The notes under the pieces were generated by a model. It did not search any database. It had not been told where the DNA came from and saw only the letters and a program-made list of their open reading frames with translations. A stretch of 32,706 nt of DNA, from the NCBI GenBank assembly GCA_019695095.1, contig JAIBAQ010000059.1:1-32706 (forward strand). The letters run 5' to 3'. Of this stretch, positions 25,785 through 32,706 are shown piece by piece (position 1 is the first letter of the stretch; every line of letters starts with the position of its first letter). Made by a program: the position numbers and the translations under genes. The DNA is from Candidatus Hydrogenedentota bacterium. Lineage in GTDB: Bacteria > Hydrogenedentota > Hydrogenedentia > Hydrogenedentales > SLHB01.

Positions 25785-26987
25785 CTAGGGGATCGGAAAA
25801 AGAAGCACATCCGCTCCAGAGGGCCACTGATCTTTACCGATCTTGGTCTGCCACTGCGCGTATTCGCCGTCTTTGTAGACTCGCGCCGCGCGCCAGGTCA
25901 TAGGCAAGATGACCTTTGGTGCAATGGGCTTCAGATTCTTGTACGCCCATTTTTCGCTGCCAAACGCATGATTAAGAATGTAGTCGAGCGCTTTGCGAAT
26001 GCTGCGTCCGTCTTCAGTCTGGAAGTGCCACAAGTCAACGCCCGTGTGTTCGCCAAGCCGCGCCAGATTGAAGAATGCGCGCAGGTTCATCACGCTGTAG
26101 TTGTACGAGTTTGTGCGCCGGAGTTCGAGGGGTTGGCCGCCATCCGGTTCGATTTGCGCGGCAATGCGTTTACTTCCGACTTCCGAGAGGACTTTCTTCG
26201 CCAGAGCTTCATCGCCCGTGAACAACGCAAATGTGGCAACCTGCACGTCATACCACGTGCCGTGGTTGTTCTTCTCCTGGGATTCGGCAATGCCGTATGG
26301 GTGCGTAGTGAGCCAGTTCGTGTACTCTTTGAACCACTGCACGAGCCCCGCCTGATCCGAGCCCGTCCACGATTTCGAGCCAGCCAGCAGCCCGATCGAA
26401 TCGAGGAAGTCCGCCAGGCCAGCCGTGTCGATAATGCCGATTCCGCGGCCCTCGCTACGCCCGGGAACTGCCTGCCCATACTTCAGATTCGGATTCATGC
26501 GGGTCGCTTCATCCAAGAACCACACGCGCACAAGCAGAGCGGCGCGTTCGGCATATTTCTCTTCGCCGGTGAACCAGTAGGCCTGCGCCAATAGCGTGGC
26601 ATTTCGCGCCATCGAGCCTAGGCCGACGTTGTCGTACTTGTTGCGATCCGGATTCACTTCGCCATCTTTGTTGATATACGGCAGTCCATCCTTCTTGGTT
26701 GGGTCGGGCCACCAGTAGGGCCCGACGCTCATGTAGTCGTGCTTATCGCCGCTCGGCGGCGTGAAGGGCTTATCCATGACCGAGAACGGACCTGCGGTCA
26801 GGGCCGCGTCCGCCGCCGTTCGCAATGCCGCTATCGGCACCGTGAACGCCGAATCGCCGGCCTGCACTCTGGCCCGCGTGTCGACGAGCGATTGGCCATC
26901 GAGCAGGAAGACGCGAGGGAGACCCTCGGCAGCGGAGGCAGAACTCAGTGCGAGACAGAAGAGAGCAGTGACTTTGAGTAGCGACAT
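25785..26987 (-). CDS. Alginate lyase family (PL5-like) exported protein
   Basis: A 400-residue protein starting at ATG 26987, just after AGGGGGG. It has a signal peptide (LLKVTALFCLALSSASAA). The body is an alpha/alpha toroid of the alginate lyase family: DYMSVGPYWWPDP near residue 84, then NNHGTWYD (N240, H242, Y246), which matches the catalytic region of A1-III-type lyases, and RTNSYNYSVMNL near 300. It would cut uronate polysaccharides by beta-elimination in the periplasm or outside. The exact polymer is not decided; PL5-like proteins from non-Pseudomonas bacteria may prefer other polyuronates. The MBL lipoprotein start lies 50 bases downstream on the same strand, so it may be co-transcribed with that four-gene unit. 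Confidence 0.85.
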   Translation of the reverse strand: MSLLKVTALFCLALSSASAAEGLPRVFLLDGQSLVDTRARVQAGDSAFTVPIAALRTAADAALTAGPFSVMDKPFTPPSGDKHDYMSVGPYWWPDPTKKDGLPYINKDGEVNPDRNKYDNVGLGSMARNATLLAQAYWFTGEEKYAERAALLVRVWFLDEATRMNPNLKYGQAVPGRSEGRGIGIIDTAGLADFLDSIGLLAGSKSWTGSDQAGLVQWFKEYTNWLTTHPYGIAESQEKNNHGTWYDVQVATFALFTGDEALAKKVLSEVGSKRIAAQIEPDGGQPLELRRTNSYNYSVMNLRAFFNLARLGEHTGVDLWHFQTEDGRSIRKALDYILNHAFGSEKWAYKNLKPIAPKVILPMTWRAARVYKDGEYAQWQTKIGKDQWPSGADVLLFPIP

Positions 26988-27126
26988 GGCAGACCCCCCT
27001 TGGCTCCAGTGTTGCTATCGAGGATGCGGCGCAAGACTAGTACATCGCTGCACCGTTTCGTCCATCACAATACGCGAAGAGGACGCGAGGCTTCCACTTG
27101 CACCGCGATGCCGAGACTCGTTGGCG

Positions 27127-28350
27127 TTATACCGTGTATTTCGTTGCCACGTATTCGTCGATGATGGCGCGAAATTCGGTAGCAAGCTCCGTGGGCGAGC
27201 CGGTGAGGGTCTTGTACTTCTGCCCATCCACGTAGACGGGACAGCTAGGTTCTTCGCCGGAACCGGGCAGGCTGATGCCGATGTTCGCGGCCTTGGATTC
27301 GCCGGGACCGTTGACTACGCAGCCCATGACCGCGAGTTTGAGGTCTTCGAAGCCTTTATACTGCCGCTTCCATTCCGGCATCTTGTCGCGCACATAGCCC
27401 TGAACCTGTTCCGCGAGTTGTTGAAACACGGTGCTGGTAGTGCGGCCACAGCCGGGACAGGCGGTAATGCTCGGAGCGAACGAACGCAGGCCGAGCGATT
27501 GCAGGATTTCACACGCCGCATAGACTTCCTCCCGCCGATCGCCGCCGGGGCGCGGCGTGAGCGAAACGCGGATGGTGTCGCCGATGCCTTCGGCAAGCAG
27601 CGCTCCCAGTGCGGTGGCCGACCAAGCCACACCTTTCGTGCCCATGCCTGCTTCAGTTAGGCCAAGGTGCAGGGGCTGGTCGGTTTGAGCGGCAAGATTT
27701 CGGTACACCTCAATTAGGTGGAGCGGAGTGGAACTTTTGCAGGAGATGATGATTTGGTCCTTGCGCAAGCCGCATTCGAGGGCGAGCTGGGTCGACTGGA
27801 CCGCGGAAATGACCATGCATTCGTTGATAATCTGCTCGGAGGTCTTGCCCAAATCCTGGTCAGTGTTTTCCTGCATAGTGCGCATGACCAGCTCTTGATT
27901 GAGCGAACCGACATTGACGCCGATGCGCACGGGCTTGTTGTGGTCCACCGCAACCTTGCAGATGGTCGCGAATTGTACGTCGCGCTTGGAGCCGCGACCC
28001 ACGTTTCCGGGGTTAATCCGGTATTTGTCGAGGGCGGCTGCGCAGTCGGGGTACTCGGTGAGGAGTTTGTGGCCGTTGAAGTGAAAGTCGCCGATGATGG
28101 GCGCAGTGCACCCGGCATCGCGGACGCGTTGGCGGATCTCAGGCACGGCAGCGGCAGCTTCGGCGGTGTTGACGGTAATGCGGACGAGTTCGGACCCTGC
28201 CCCGGCCAGATCGAGGATCTGCTGGGCAGTCCCGGCGGCATCGGCGGTTTCCGTGTTGGTCATCGATTGAACGACCACGGGCGCGCCTCCGCCGACTTGT
28301 ATTCCCCCGACAAGTACCCCCACCGTGTTGCGACGCGGTGCTAGAACCAT
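27127..28350 (-). CDS. ispG: 4-hydroxy-3-methylbut-2-en-1-yl diphosphate synthase (IspG/GcpE)
   Basis: A 407-residue IspG of the two-domain bacterial type, lacking the central insert of plant and some PVC-group enzymes. It reduces MEcPP to HMBPP in the MEP isoprenoid pathway. The N-terminal TIM barrel begins [19 protein letters not shown]. The C-terminal domain holds the [4Fe-4S] cysteines C298 and C301 (CPGCGR) and C344 ([10 protein letters not shown]), plus the downstream conserved Asn/Gly/Pro/Glu run. The Glu in PGE is the expected third-domain ligand. ATG 28350 has GAAGGAG upstream. It is divergent from the HisG-like gene, sharing a 181-base intergenic region. No other MEP gene is in the window. 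Confidence 0.97.
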   Translation of the reverse strand: MVLAPRRNTVGVLVGGIQVGGGAPVVVQSMTNTETADAAGTAQQILDLAGAGSELVRITVNTAEAAAAVPEIRQRVRDAGCTAPIIGDFHFNGHKLLTEYPDCAAALDKYRINPGNVGRGSKRDVQFATICKVAVDHNKPVRIGVNVGSLNQELVMRTMQENTDQDLGKTSEQIINECMVISAVQSTQLALECGLRKDQIIISCKSSTPLHLIEVYRNLAAQTDQPLHLGLTEAGMGTKGVAWSATALGALLAEGIGDTIRVSLTPRPGGDRREEVYAACEILQSLGLRSFAPSITACPGCGRTTSTVFQQLAEQVQGYVRDKMPEWKRQYKGFEDLKLAVMGCVVNGPGESKAANIGISLPGSGEEPSCPVYVDGQKYKTLTGSPTELATEFRAIIDEYVATKYTV

Positions 28351-28531
28351 AACGTAACGACTCCTTCTTCAAAGAAACGCGGCAAAAATGGTATGGTATC
28401 ACAAAATGGGTTGCAAAGCAGATGGTGGGTTCAACTCATTTACAGGGTAATTGGGCTTAGCATTGCTGCAAAGGCCTCATCTCGTCGTTCCCGGGCGAGC
28501 AAGAATCCATGTTGGAGCAAAGGTGGTATTC

Positions 28532-29575
28532 ATGAGTGAAAGTCAGTTGATTGTGGGGTTGCCGGCGGGATCCTTGGCCGATCCGAACCGCGGTGGAAGC
28601 CTGATAGCGTTGTTGAAGCACGCGGGATTCGCCACAAAGGGCTATGACAAGGGCGGTCCGAGCTCGTTTCCGGTGACCTCATTTCTGGTGGGCTGGGACG
28701 GGCGTCCCCAGGAGTTTGGGTCGCAACTTGCGCTGGGCGAAATCGATATCGCCATCGGAGGCGACGACTGGGTGCGCGAGCGCATGCTTGAGTTTAAGTA
28801 CGAGTACAACCAGACCATCGAACTGAAGAAGGTGCTTTCGCTGCAGCGCGGCGAAGTGCGTATTGTCATTATAGCCACCCAACCTCAGTCGTCTTGCGAT
28901 GCGTGGCTTGCGGGTCTGCTCGCGGCGAAACCGTTGGTCAGCATGGTCTCGGAGATGCCGTATCTGGCGCTTGAATGGTTCCAGACGAAAGCCAAAGCGC
29001 TCGGTTTCGGGGATTCCCACATGGGATTCAGCGTGCAGAAGTACAAGACGCCGCCGAAGATCGACAAGGGGCTCGTTATCTACGAGACCTGGGGCAAGAC
29101 CGAAGCCAAGGTTAAGGGCGGCTCGGTGGATTTCGGTCTCGAAATCACGCAGACCGGCGGGGCCATCGCAAACTACGGACTGCATGTCGTGGACCAGATC
29201 ATGGAGTCGGAGGCTGGAATCTGGGCCAATCCGGCTATCAAGAACTCGCCCGAAAAATATGACCTGGCTCGCATGTTCCTGCTCAACCTGTACGGTTCCA
29301 TCTATGCCGAGAACAAGGTTCTGCTTACGTTCAACGCCCGCAAAGACGACGTGGACCGCCTCATGGACTATCTGCGCACGAATCGCTTGTTCGGCGACGA
29401 GCCGACCGTGAAGGAGGGGGTCCATTTCACGGAGTTCACCATTAAGTTGGATACCACGAACAAGCAGTTGCCCTTGGCAAAGGCTCGGTTTGACCTGGCA
29501 AAGCTGGGAGCGACCCACATTGAGACTATCCCCTTGGAGTCCTCGATTCCTGGATTGGATGTAATAGACGTTTGA
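28532..29575 (+). CDS. HisG-like protein (ATP phosphoribosyltransferase family, altered N-terminal motif)
   Basis: A 347-residue protein. ATG 28532 has AAAGGTGG a few bases upstream; the frame extends to 28451 without a signal. The fold is that of ATP phosphoribosyltransferase: an N-terminal LIVGLPAGSLAD segment where enzymes have LPKGRL, an IDIAIGGDDWVRER strand, GSVDFGLEITQTGGAIANYGL (the phosphoribosyl-binding signature) followed by VVDQIMESEAGIWANPA, and a C-terminal regulatory domain (KDDVDRLMDYLRTNRLF) like long-form HisG. The Lys and Arg of the N-terminal loop are Ala and Ser here. It is longer than usual (about 290). It would normally start histidine synthesis from PRPP and ATP, but no other his gene is near, so catalysis is uncertain. 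Calls other than a HisG homologue seem unlikely. Confidence 0.75.
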   Translation: MSESQLIVGLPAGSLADPNRGGSLIALLKHAGFATKGYDKGGPSSFPVTSFLVGWDGRPQEFGSQLALGEIDIAIGGDDWVRERMLEFKYEYNQTIELKKVLSLQRGEVRIVIIATQPQSSCDAWLAGLLAAKPLVSMVSEMPYLALEWFQTKAKALGFGDSHMGFSVQKYKTPPKIDKGLVIYETWGKTEAKVKGGSVDFGLEITQTGGAIANYGLHVVDQIMESEAGIWANPAIKNSPEKYDLARMFLLNLYGSIYAENKVLLTFNARKDDVDRLMDYLRTNRLFGDEPTVKEGVHFTEFTIKLDTTNKQLPLAKARFDLAKLGATHIETIPLESSIPGLDVIDV

Positions 29576-29591
29576 CGAGTTGGTAAGAATA

Positions 29592-29802
29592 GCGAAAAGT
29601 CTCGAAAGTTTACGGGCTGATTTTCGCGTAAAGCCATAAAAAATATGGTTGCGAGGCGCAAAATGGACGCAACATATAGTGGACTATCTGCTAAGGGCTT
29701 GAAAATTAGCCGTTGTTGCGTCATAATTACTGCGTGCTATAGCATGTTTCAGAGGCGTCCAGCGTTTCTGAAGACGCGGAATGGAGAGTCCTGCGATTCT
29801 CC
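29592..29802 (+). promoter_or_regulatory. Inverted-repeat-rich leader before two small peptide genes
   Basis: The region holds at least six inverted repeats. GCGAAAA/TTTTCGC (29592-29598, 29621-29627) and TTTACG/CGTAAA (29609-29614, 29627-29632) interlock. ATAT-G-GTTGCG/CGCAACATAT (29643-29653, 29668-29677) is ten pairs with one bulge. GCTAA/TTAGC, TTCAGA/TCTGAA and GCGTC/GACGC (29755-29777) follow, then GGAGA/TCTCC (29783-29802). Some exclude one another. A structured 5' leader or an end signal for the upstream gene is possible; I recognise no known riboswitch. Confidence 0.4.
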
Positions 29803-29841
29803 ACCAGACCAAAGACGGAAGGAAGGGAGGTGAATCGTAAT

Positions 29842-29988
29842 ATGAAGCATACCAAAATGGTGTCGAAGCCGGCTCGCGCTGAGCAAGTTGCGTGGGTGGA
29901 ATTCAAGAACATTTTTGGACCGCTGCCCCTGGGCCAGAATCAGGCGGCTTGGTTGGTGTCGCTGATCGACAACGCCCTGCAGAAGTAA
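29842..29988 (+). CDS. Small peptide, 48 residues, MKH/PARA family
   Basis: A 48-residue open frame starting at ATG 29842, ten bases after a GGGAGGTGA ribosome binding site. It reads MKHTKMVSKPARAEQ, then a mostly hydrophobic helix (VAWVEFKNIFGPLPLG, AAWLVSLIDNALQK). The first 13 residues match those of the peptide at 30161 (MKH, V, [TS]K, PARA), while the rest has little in common. No signal peptide motif or Cys is present. A conserved N-terminus with a divergent C-terminus is what one sees in leader-core peptides and in some membrane-interacting peptide families. It lies 266 bases after the HisG-like gene behind a leader rich in hairpins. The function is unknown. Confidence 0.6.
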   Translation: MKHTKMVSKPARAEQVAWVEFKNIFGPLPLGQNQAAWLVSLIDNALQK

Positions 29989-30075
29989 GTTTCGTGGCTT
30001 AAGTTTCCGGATTTGCATGCGGAAGGAGGGTCGGAACGGGTAGCCCAGGGCTGCTCAGTCCGGCGCTTCCGCGAT

Positions 30076-30104
30076 TGTGACATCGATCACACGCGGATTT
30101 GACA
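30076..30104 (+). promoter_or_regulatory. CRP/FNR-like dyad followed by a -35-like hexamer
   Basis: TGTGA (30076-30080), CATCGA, TCACA (30087-30091) is a perfect match to the CRP/FNR-family half-site arrangement. TTGACA, a consensus -35, follows at 30099-30104. No good -10 is found at the right distance. The site lies 70 bases before the small peptide gene at 30161, so it may control it. No CRP-family gene is in view. Confidence 0.5.
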
Positions 30105-30160
30105 ACAGTGTATCTTGCAGTCACGGCTGCGGGATATGCGTCGCGAAAGGGTAACGTACA

Positions 30161-30301
30161 ATGAAGCACGTTCGCATAGTTACGAAGAGTATGCCGGCCC
30201 GCGCCTGGTGGTGGAGTTGGTTTGCCCCGATCATCGGTGAAGTGCCGACGCTGCTGGGGGCGTTCACGAAGTTCGAGATTCCCGACATCCGGGATCTATA
30301 A
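30161..30301 (+). CDS. Small peptide, 46 residues, MKH/PARA family
   Basis: A 46-residue open frame starting at ATG 30161, with GAAAGGG about nine bases upstream. It reads MKHVRIVTKSMPARA, then WWWSWFAPIIGEVPTLLG and a charged end (KFEIPDIRDL). The first 15 residues match the peptide at 29842 (M-K-H, V, [TS]K, PARA) apart from a two-residue S-M insertion. Four Trp in the next five residues make the middle strongly membrane-active in character. It has its own upstream dyad and -35-like box, and a strong hairpin terminator lies 155 bases after its stop. A paralogous pair this short, with separate signals, argues for selection. The function is unknown; candidates are secreted peptide precursors or small membrane proteins. 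Confidence 0.6.
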   Translation: MKHVRIVTKSMPARAWWWSWFAPIIGEVPTLLGAFTKFEIPDIRDL

Positions 30302-30455
30302 GAATTTCGGCCTCACGACGGGGTTCCACTGCCCTTTTCTCGTCTAGTGATCGATAGATCCGTTTAGCGGAATCGATCTGCGGAATAGGCAGTAACGGTG
30401 GATCACGGAACGAAAGTTCTGTGCGCCGTCGAACCTCCAAACAGATGAGAAATGG

Positions 30456-30490
30456 CGGGTCGCAGATACGTCTGCGGCCCGTTTCCCTTT
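30456..30490 (+). terminator. Strong terminator downstream of the small peptide genes
   Basis: CGGGTCGCAGA (30456-30466) pairs with TCTGCGGCCCG (30471-30481), eleven pairs with one wobble and a TACG loop, followed by TTTCCCTTTGTT. It separates the peptide genes from the convergent membrane gene at 30538. Confidence 0.75.
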
Positions 30491-30537
30491 GTTCCAGGAA
30501 TTGAAGATCCGCCGGACGCTTCAAGCTCCGTCGGCAC

Positions 30538-30909
30538 TCAATCGCGCCGGTGCAAATTGCGGACTAATGTCTTCTCCTTGAAGTCCTCTCCAGCGTCTAC
30601 ACCATGCTGGAATACCCAAGCGAGCAGTCGCATGCATAGATAGGCGATTCCCTCAAAGATGCCCAACCAAAAAGCGTTGTTGAAAGCGAAGCGAGACATG
30701 TAGAATCCCTGTGGACCGAGAATGTCGGGATGCCACACGCGAAACCAGATGGGGAAACCACAGTATTTGATGATGCCGACGGTGTCGATTTCGCTATAGT
30801 CCGTGGCGGCTACGAAAGCGAGGCTCAGGAACGAAGCGCACAGCGCTGCAAACGGCGTGACTACCCCGTAGACTATGAGCTTGAACACGATACGTATGAA
30901 GCGAATCAC
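30538..30909 (-). CDS. Membrane protein, unknown function
   Basis: A 123-residue protein starting at GTG 30909, seven bases from the stop of the upstream lipoprotein gene, so translation is likely coupled. It has an N-terminal hydrophobic segment (IRIVFKLIVYGVVTPFAALC), a second (FLSLAFVAATDY) and a third near residues 82-99 (FWLGIFEGIAYLCMRLLAW). It has a few aromatic and Pro-rich stretches (CGFPIWFRVWHPDILGPQGF) and ends in a charged tail. No family is recognised and it may be specific to this lineage. Confidence 0.65.
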   Translation of the reverse strand: MIRFIRIVFKLIVYGVVTPFAALCASFLSLAFVAATDYSEIDTVGIIKYCGFPIWFRVWHPDILGPQGFYMSRFAFNNAFWLGIFEGIAYLCMRLLAWVFQHGVDAGEDFKEKTLVRNLHRRD

Positions 30910-30915
30910 CTTGAC

Positions 30916-31449
30916 TTAATCCTCGGTTAAGACCGCTGTGAATGCCCCATCCTTGTAGACGTAGCTGGTTGCAGCTTTCTCGAAGTGGCAAAAGACTACC
31001 GTGTCGTGGTCGTAAACAAAATCCCTATCCGCATCGAAGTCGTGCGCTCTTGATCCCTTCTGTGCCAAACGCAAGTAGAGATCGCCCGATGGAGAACCAG
31101 TGAAAAGAGGGTATTCCTTGTAGGAGTCCCCGCGTCGGAGGAAGGCTAACAGGTGCAGCGTGTCCTTTTCCTTCCCTTGTTGCCTTACGAGAACCGCAAT
31201 GTCCAGCTCGTCATCACCGTCGAAATCCGCACGGAGCAATGCCAAGTCCTGTCTGCGACCGCCAAAGTGCGTTTCTAACATGTCAACAACTTCGTCGCTC
31301 GGGTATGCAAGCGACCATGTGCCAAGTCTCTTGTCGAGCGATGCGCGTACGACCTCCGGCAACAGGCTGGTCTCGGAATCGACGGGGGAATCCGGTGCTT
31401 GGACACAAGCACCGGCGGTGAGTACGAATACGATGGCAAATGCCTTCAT
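30916..31449 (-). CDS. Lipoprotein with an FG-GAP/calcium-binding-like segment, unknown
   Basis: A 177-residue protein starting at ATG 31449, preceded by an AGGA. The signal is short and ends TAGAC (C15), a fair lipobox. The middle has LLRADFDGDDELDIAVLVR, the D-x-D-G-D-x-x-D-x-A pattern of FG-GAP/dockerin-like calcium loops. A second acidic stretch (HDFDADRDFVYDHDT) lies nearer the C-terminus. It is too short for a full propeller, so it may be one blade-like unit or a small beta domain. It is followed by a membrane protein gene overlapping by reading distance of six bases, which suggests an operon of two. Confidence 0.65.
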   Translation of the reverse strand: MKAFAIVFVLTAGACVQAPDSPVDSETSLLPEVVRASLDKRLGTWSLAYPSDEVVDMLETHFGGRRQDLALLRADFDGDDELDIAVLVRQQGKEKDTLHLLAFLRRGDSYKEYPLFTGSPSGDLYLRLAQKGSRAHDFDADRDFVYDHDTVVFCHFEKAATSYVYKDGAFTAVLTED

Positions 31450-31519
31450 CGCAAACTTTTCCTGGCTTCATGCCGGGTCCACATCGGACTACTAGAGCCT
31501 AGACCCCTGTGTAGTATTA

Positions 31520-31525
31520 TATAAT
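31520..31525 (+). promoter_or_regulatory. Possible -10 box for the rhomboid gene
   Basis: TATAAT lies within TATTATATAATTG, 101 bases before the start at 31627. No good -35 is placed at the usual distance. The region also has to serve the divergent lipoprotein gene. Confidence 0.3.
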
Positions 31526-31626
31526 TGCGGTGGAGAGAGAAAAGTTGCCTGCGGAGGAGTGCCCAGTCTCTCGGGTTGTGGCGGGGGGGCACTGGGGGAT
31601 GTTGTTTTCTTAAGGGGTTTCATCCA

Positions 31627-32706
31627 ATGAAGTGTCCGGCGTGTGGGAATGCGGTACGAAAGAAGCGGTATCGCGATCTGATCATTGACGAGTGCGAATC
31701 GTGCAAGGGGTTGTGGTTTGACGAACGGGAGTTGGGGGAGTTCCTTCAGCAGTATGTCGAGGAGCACCCGGACGCGGCGAGTGCACCGGTAGGGAATGGC
31801 GCGCGACGGCGTGATTCGAGTGCCGCGGCGCTGCAATGTCCATCGTGCTGCGTGGACATGCGGGTGACGAACTACGCGTACGATTCGAACGTGTTCGTGG
31901 ACCGGTGCGCGCAGTGTGGCGGGGTGTGGACGGACCGGCGGGGCGTGCGGCAACTGGCGGCATATGTGCGCGGCAATCCCAAGATGGACAAATTGGGCGC
32001 GGCGTTGGCGCAGGACATTCAGAAACGCCAGAACCTTCAGGACTTGGTTGATGGCATCCAAGTGCTCACCGCGTCACCGGGACTGTGGACCCTCATGCCG
32101 AGGATTATCGTGCCCATCGGTGACGATCTGGGGAGACAGACCATTCCGTTTGTGACGTTAGGGCTCATCCTTGCCAACACGCTTACGTTCCTGTTCACTA
32201 CGCGTGAGCCTGAAGCGTTCATGGCATTCTCCACCGAGTACGGTTTTATACCCGCGCGCTTCCTACAGGGGGAAGCGATCTACACGGTGTTGTCTTGCAT
32301 GTTTCTGCATATAGGGCTGTTTCATTTGCTTGGCAATGCGCTCTTCCTCTGGATATTTGGCGATAACATTGAAGACGAATTTGGTCACGGCTCGTTTCTG
32401 GGATTCTACATCTTCTGCGGATTGATGGCGTGCGGGGCGCACCTGGCCCTATACCCCCATTCGACAAGGCCGCTTGTTGGCGCAAGCGGCGCGATTGCGG
32501 GGACGATGGGGGCCTATTTAGTGCTGCATCCGGGAGCCTATATAAGAACGTTTATCATCAATACAGTCGTACCGATACCCGCCCTCGTCTACTTGGTGGT
32601 CTGGATCGGGATGCAATTTCTATTCGCGACGGTGAACTATTCCGCGGGCGTCACCGGGGGCGTCGGTTACGCGGCGCACGCGGGAGGATTCGTGGCGGGG
32701 TTGGGT
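31627..32706 (+). CDS. Rhomboid protease with two N-terminal zf-TFIIB zinc ribbons (3' end outside window)
   Basis: An open frame of 360 codons runs off the right edge. ATG 31627 has AAGGGG about nine bases upstream. Residues 1-45 form a zf-TFIIB zinc ribbon (C3, C6, C23, C26; DECESCKGLWFDERELGEF). Residues 70-110 repeat it (C71, C74, C94, C97; VDRCAQCGGVWTD). From about residue 175 a rhomboid intramembrane protease begins: several membrane helices, HIGLFHLLGNALFLW, the nucleophile GASGAIAG (S287) and the His in AAHAGGF (H351). The Ser-His dyad is complete. It would cleave membrane proteins within the bilayer; the ribbons may bind a partner or sense metal or redox state. The divergent neighbour is a lipoprotein gene. 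The missing C-terminus probably includes only the last helix. Confidence 0.88.
   Translation, partial: MKCPACGNAVRKKRYRDLIIDECESCKGLWFDERELGEFLQQYVEEHPDAASAPVGNGARRRDSSAAALQCPSCCVDMRVTNYAYDSNVFVDRCAQCGGVWTDRRGVRQLAAYVRGNPKMDKLGAALAQDIQKRQNLQDLVDGIQVLTASPGLWTLMPRIIVPIGDDLGRQTIPFVTLGLILANTLTFLFTTREPEAFMAFSTEYGFIPARFLQGEAIYTVLSCMFLHIGLFHLLGNALFLWIFGDNIEDEFGHGSFLGFYIFCGLMACGAHLALYPHSTRPLVGASGAIAGTMGAYLVLHPGAYIRTFIINTVVPIPALVYLVVWIGMQFLFATVNYSAGVTGGVGYAAHAGGFVAGLG

Noticed and set aside
29645-29833. 62-codon open frame ahead of the first MKH peptide
   Set aside because: Starts inside a strong hairpin, has no ribosome binding site and an atypical composition.
29842-30301. A complete RiPP cluster around the short peptides
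   Set aside because: No modifying enzyme, radical SAM protein, peptidase-type ABC transporter or other RiPP gene is nearby, so only the peptide similarity is claimed.

Overview
The window carries about 25 genes from a moderately GC-rich bacterial chromosome. The gene mix suggests a member of the Planctomycetota/Lentisphaerota/Hydrogenedentota-type bacteria: sugar-phosphate isomerase-like TIM-barrel protein, CehA/McbA-type metallohydrolase, several exported lipoproteins, a GH20-type lipoprotein, an alginate-lyase-family protein, fused SecDF, and double zf-TFIIB/rhomboid fusion. This placement is an inference from gene content only; there is no rRNA or tRNA gene here.

Layout: (1) 1-3341, a 5'-truncated sugar phosphate isomerase/epimerase-like gene followed 21 bases later by a large CehA/McbA-type metallohydrolase with a His-rich tail. 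(2) 3448-10075, a heavy-metal efflux operon: small Cys-rich exported protein, TolC-like outer membrane channel, CusB-like adaptor with two Cys/His-rich motifs, CusA-like RND pump. (3) 10183-11652, a small hydrophobic peptide gene, a 426-base gap, and a carboxypeptidase-regulatory-domain lipoprotein. (4) 11803-17211, housekeeping: YhaM-like exoribonuclease, tgt, yajC and fused secDF, closed by a strong UUCG-loop terminator. (5) 17325-21231, minus strand: ferritin-like/VIT1 iron transporter (MbfA type), membrane protein, HAD hydrolase, GH20-like lipoprotein. (6) 21232-22309, a 1.1-kb gap without a convincing gene that holds two tandem copies of a structured element whose stems are preserved by compensatory changes, then a bacterioferritin gene. 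(7) 23084-28350, minus strand: a likely four-gene unit (MBL-fold lipoprotein, zinc-ribbon protein, small membrane protein, secreted alpha/beta hydrolase), an alginate-lyase-family protein and ispG. (8) 28532-30301, a HisG-like protein, a leader rich in inverted repeats, and two 46-48-residue peptides with a shared N-terminus (MKHxxxV[TS]K..PARA). One of these has a perfect TGTGA-N6-TCACA dyad upstream. (9) 30538-32706, a two-gene minus-strand unit of unknown function and the start of a rhomboid protease with two N-terminal zinc ribbons.

The most interesting things are the tandem covarying element at about 21376-21682, which looks like an undescribed structured RNA or RNA-like repeat, and the scattered small peptides at 10183, 29842 and 30161. 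These peptides fall below usual gene-calling length and share a short charged N-terminal signature followed by divergent hydrophobic C-termini. No CRISPR array, insertion sequence, integrase, tRNA or rRNA was seen.
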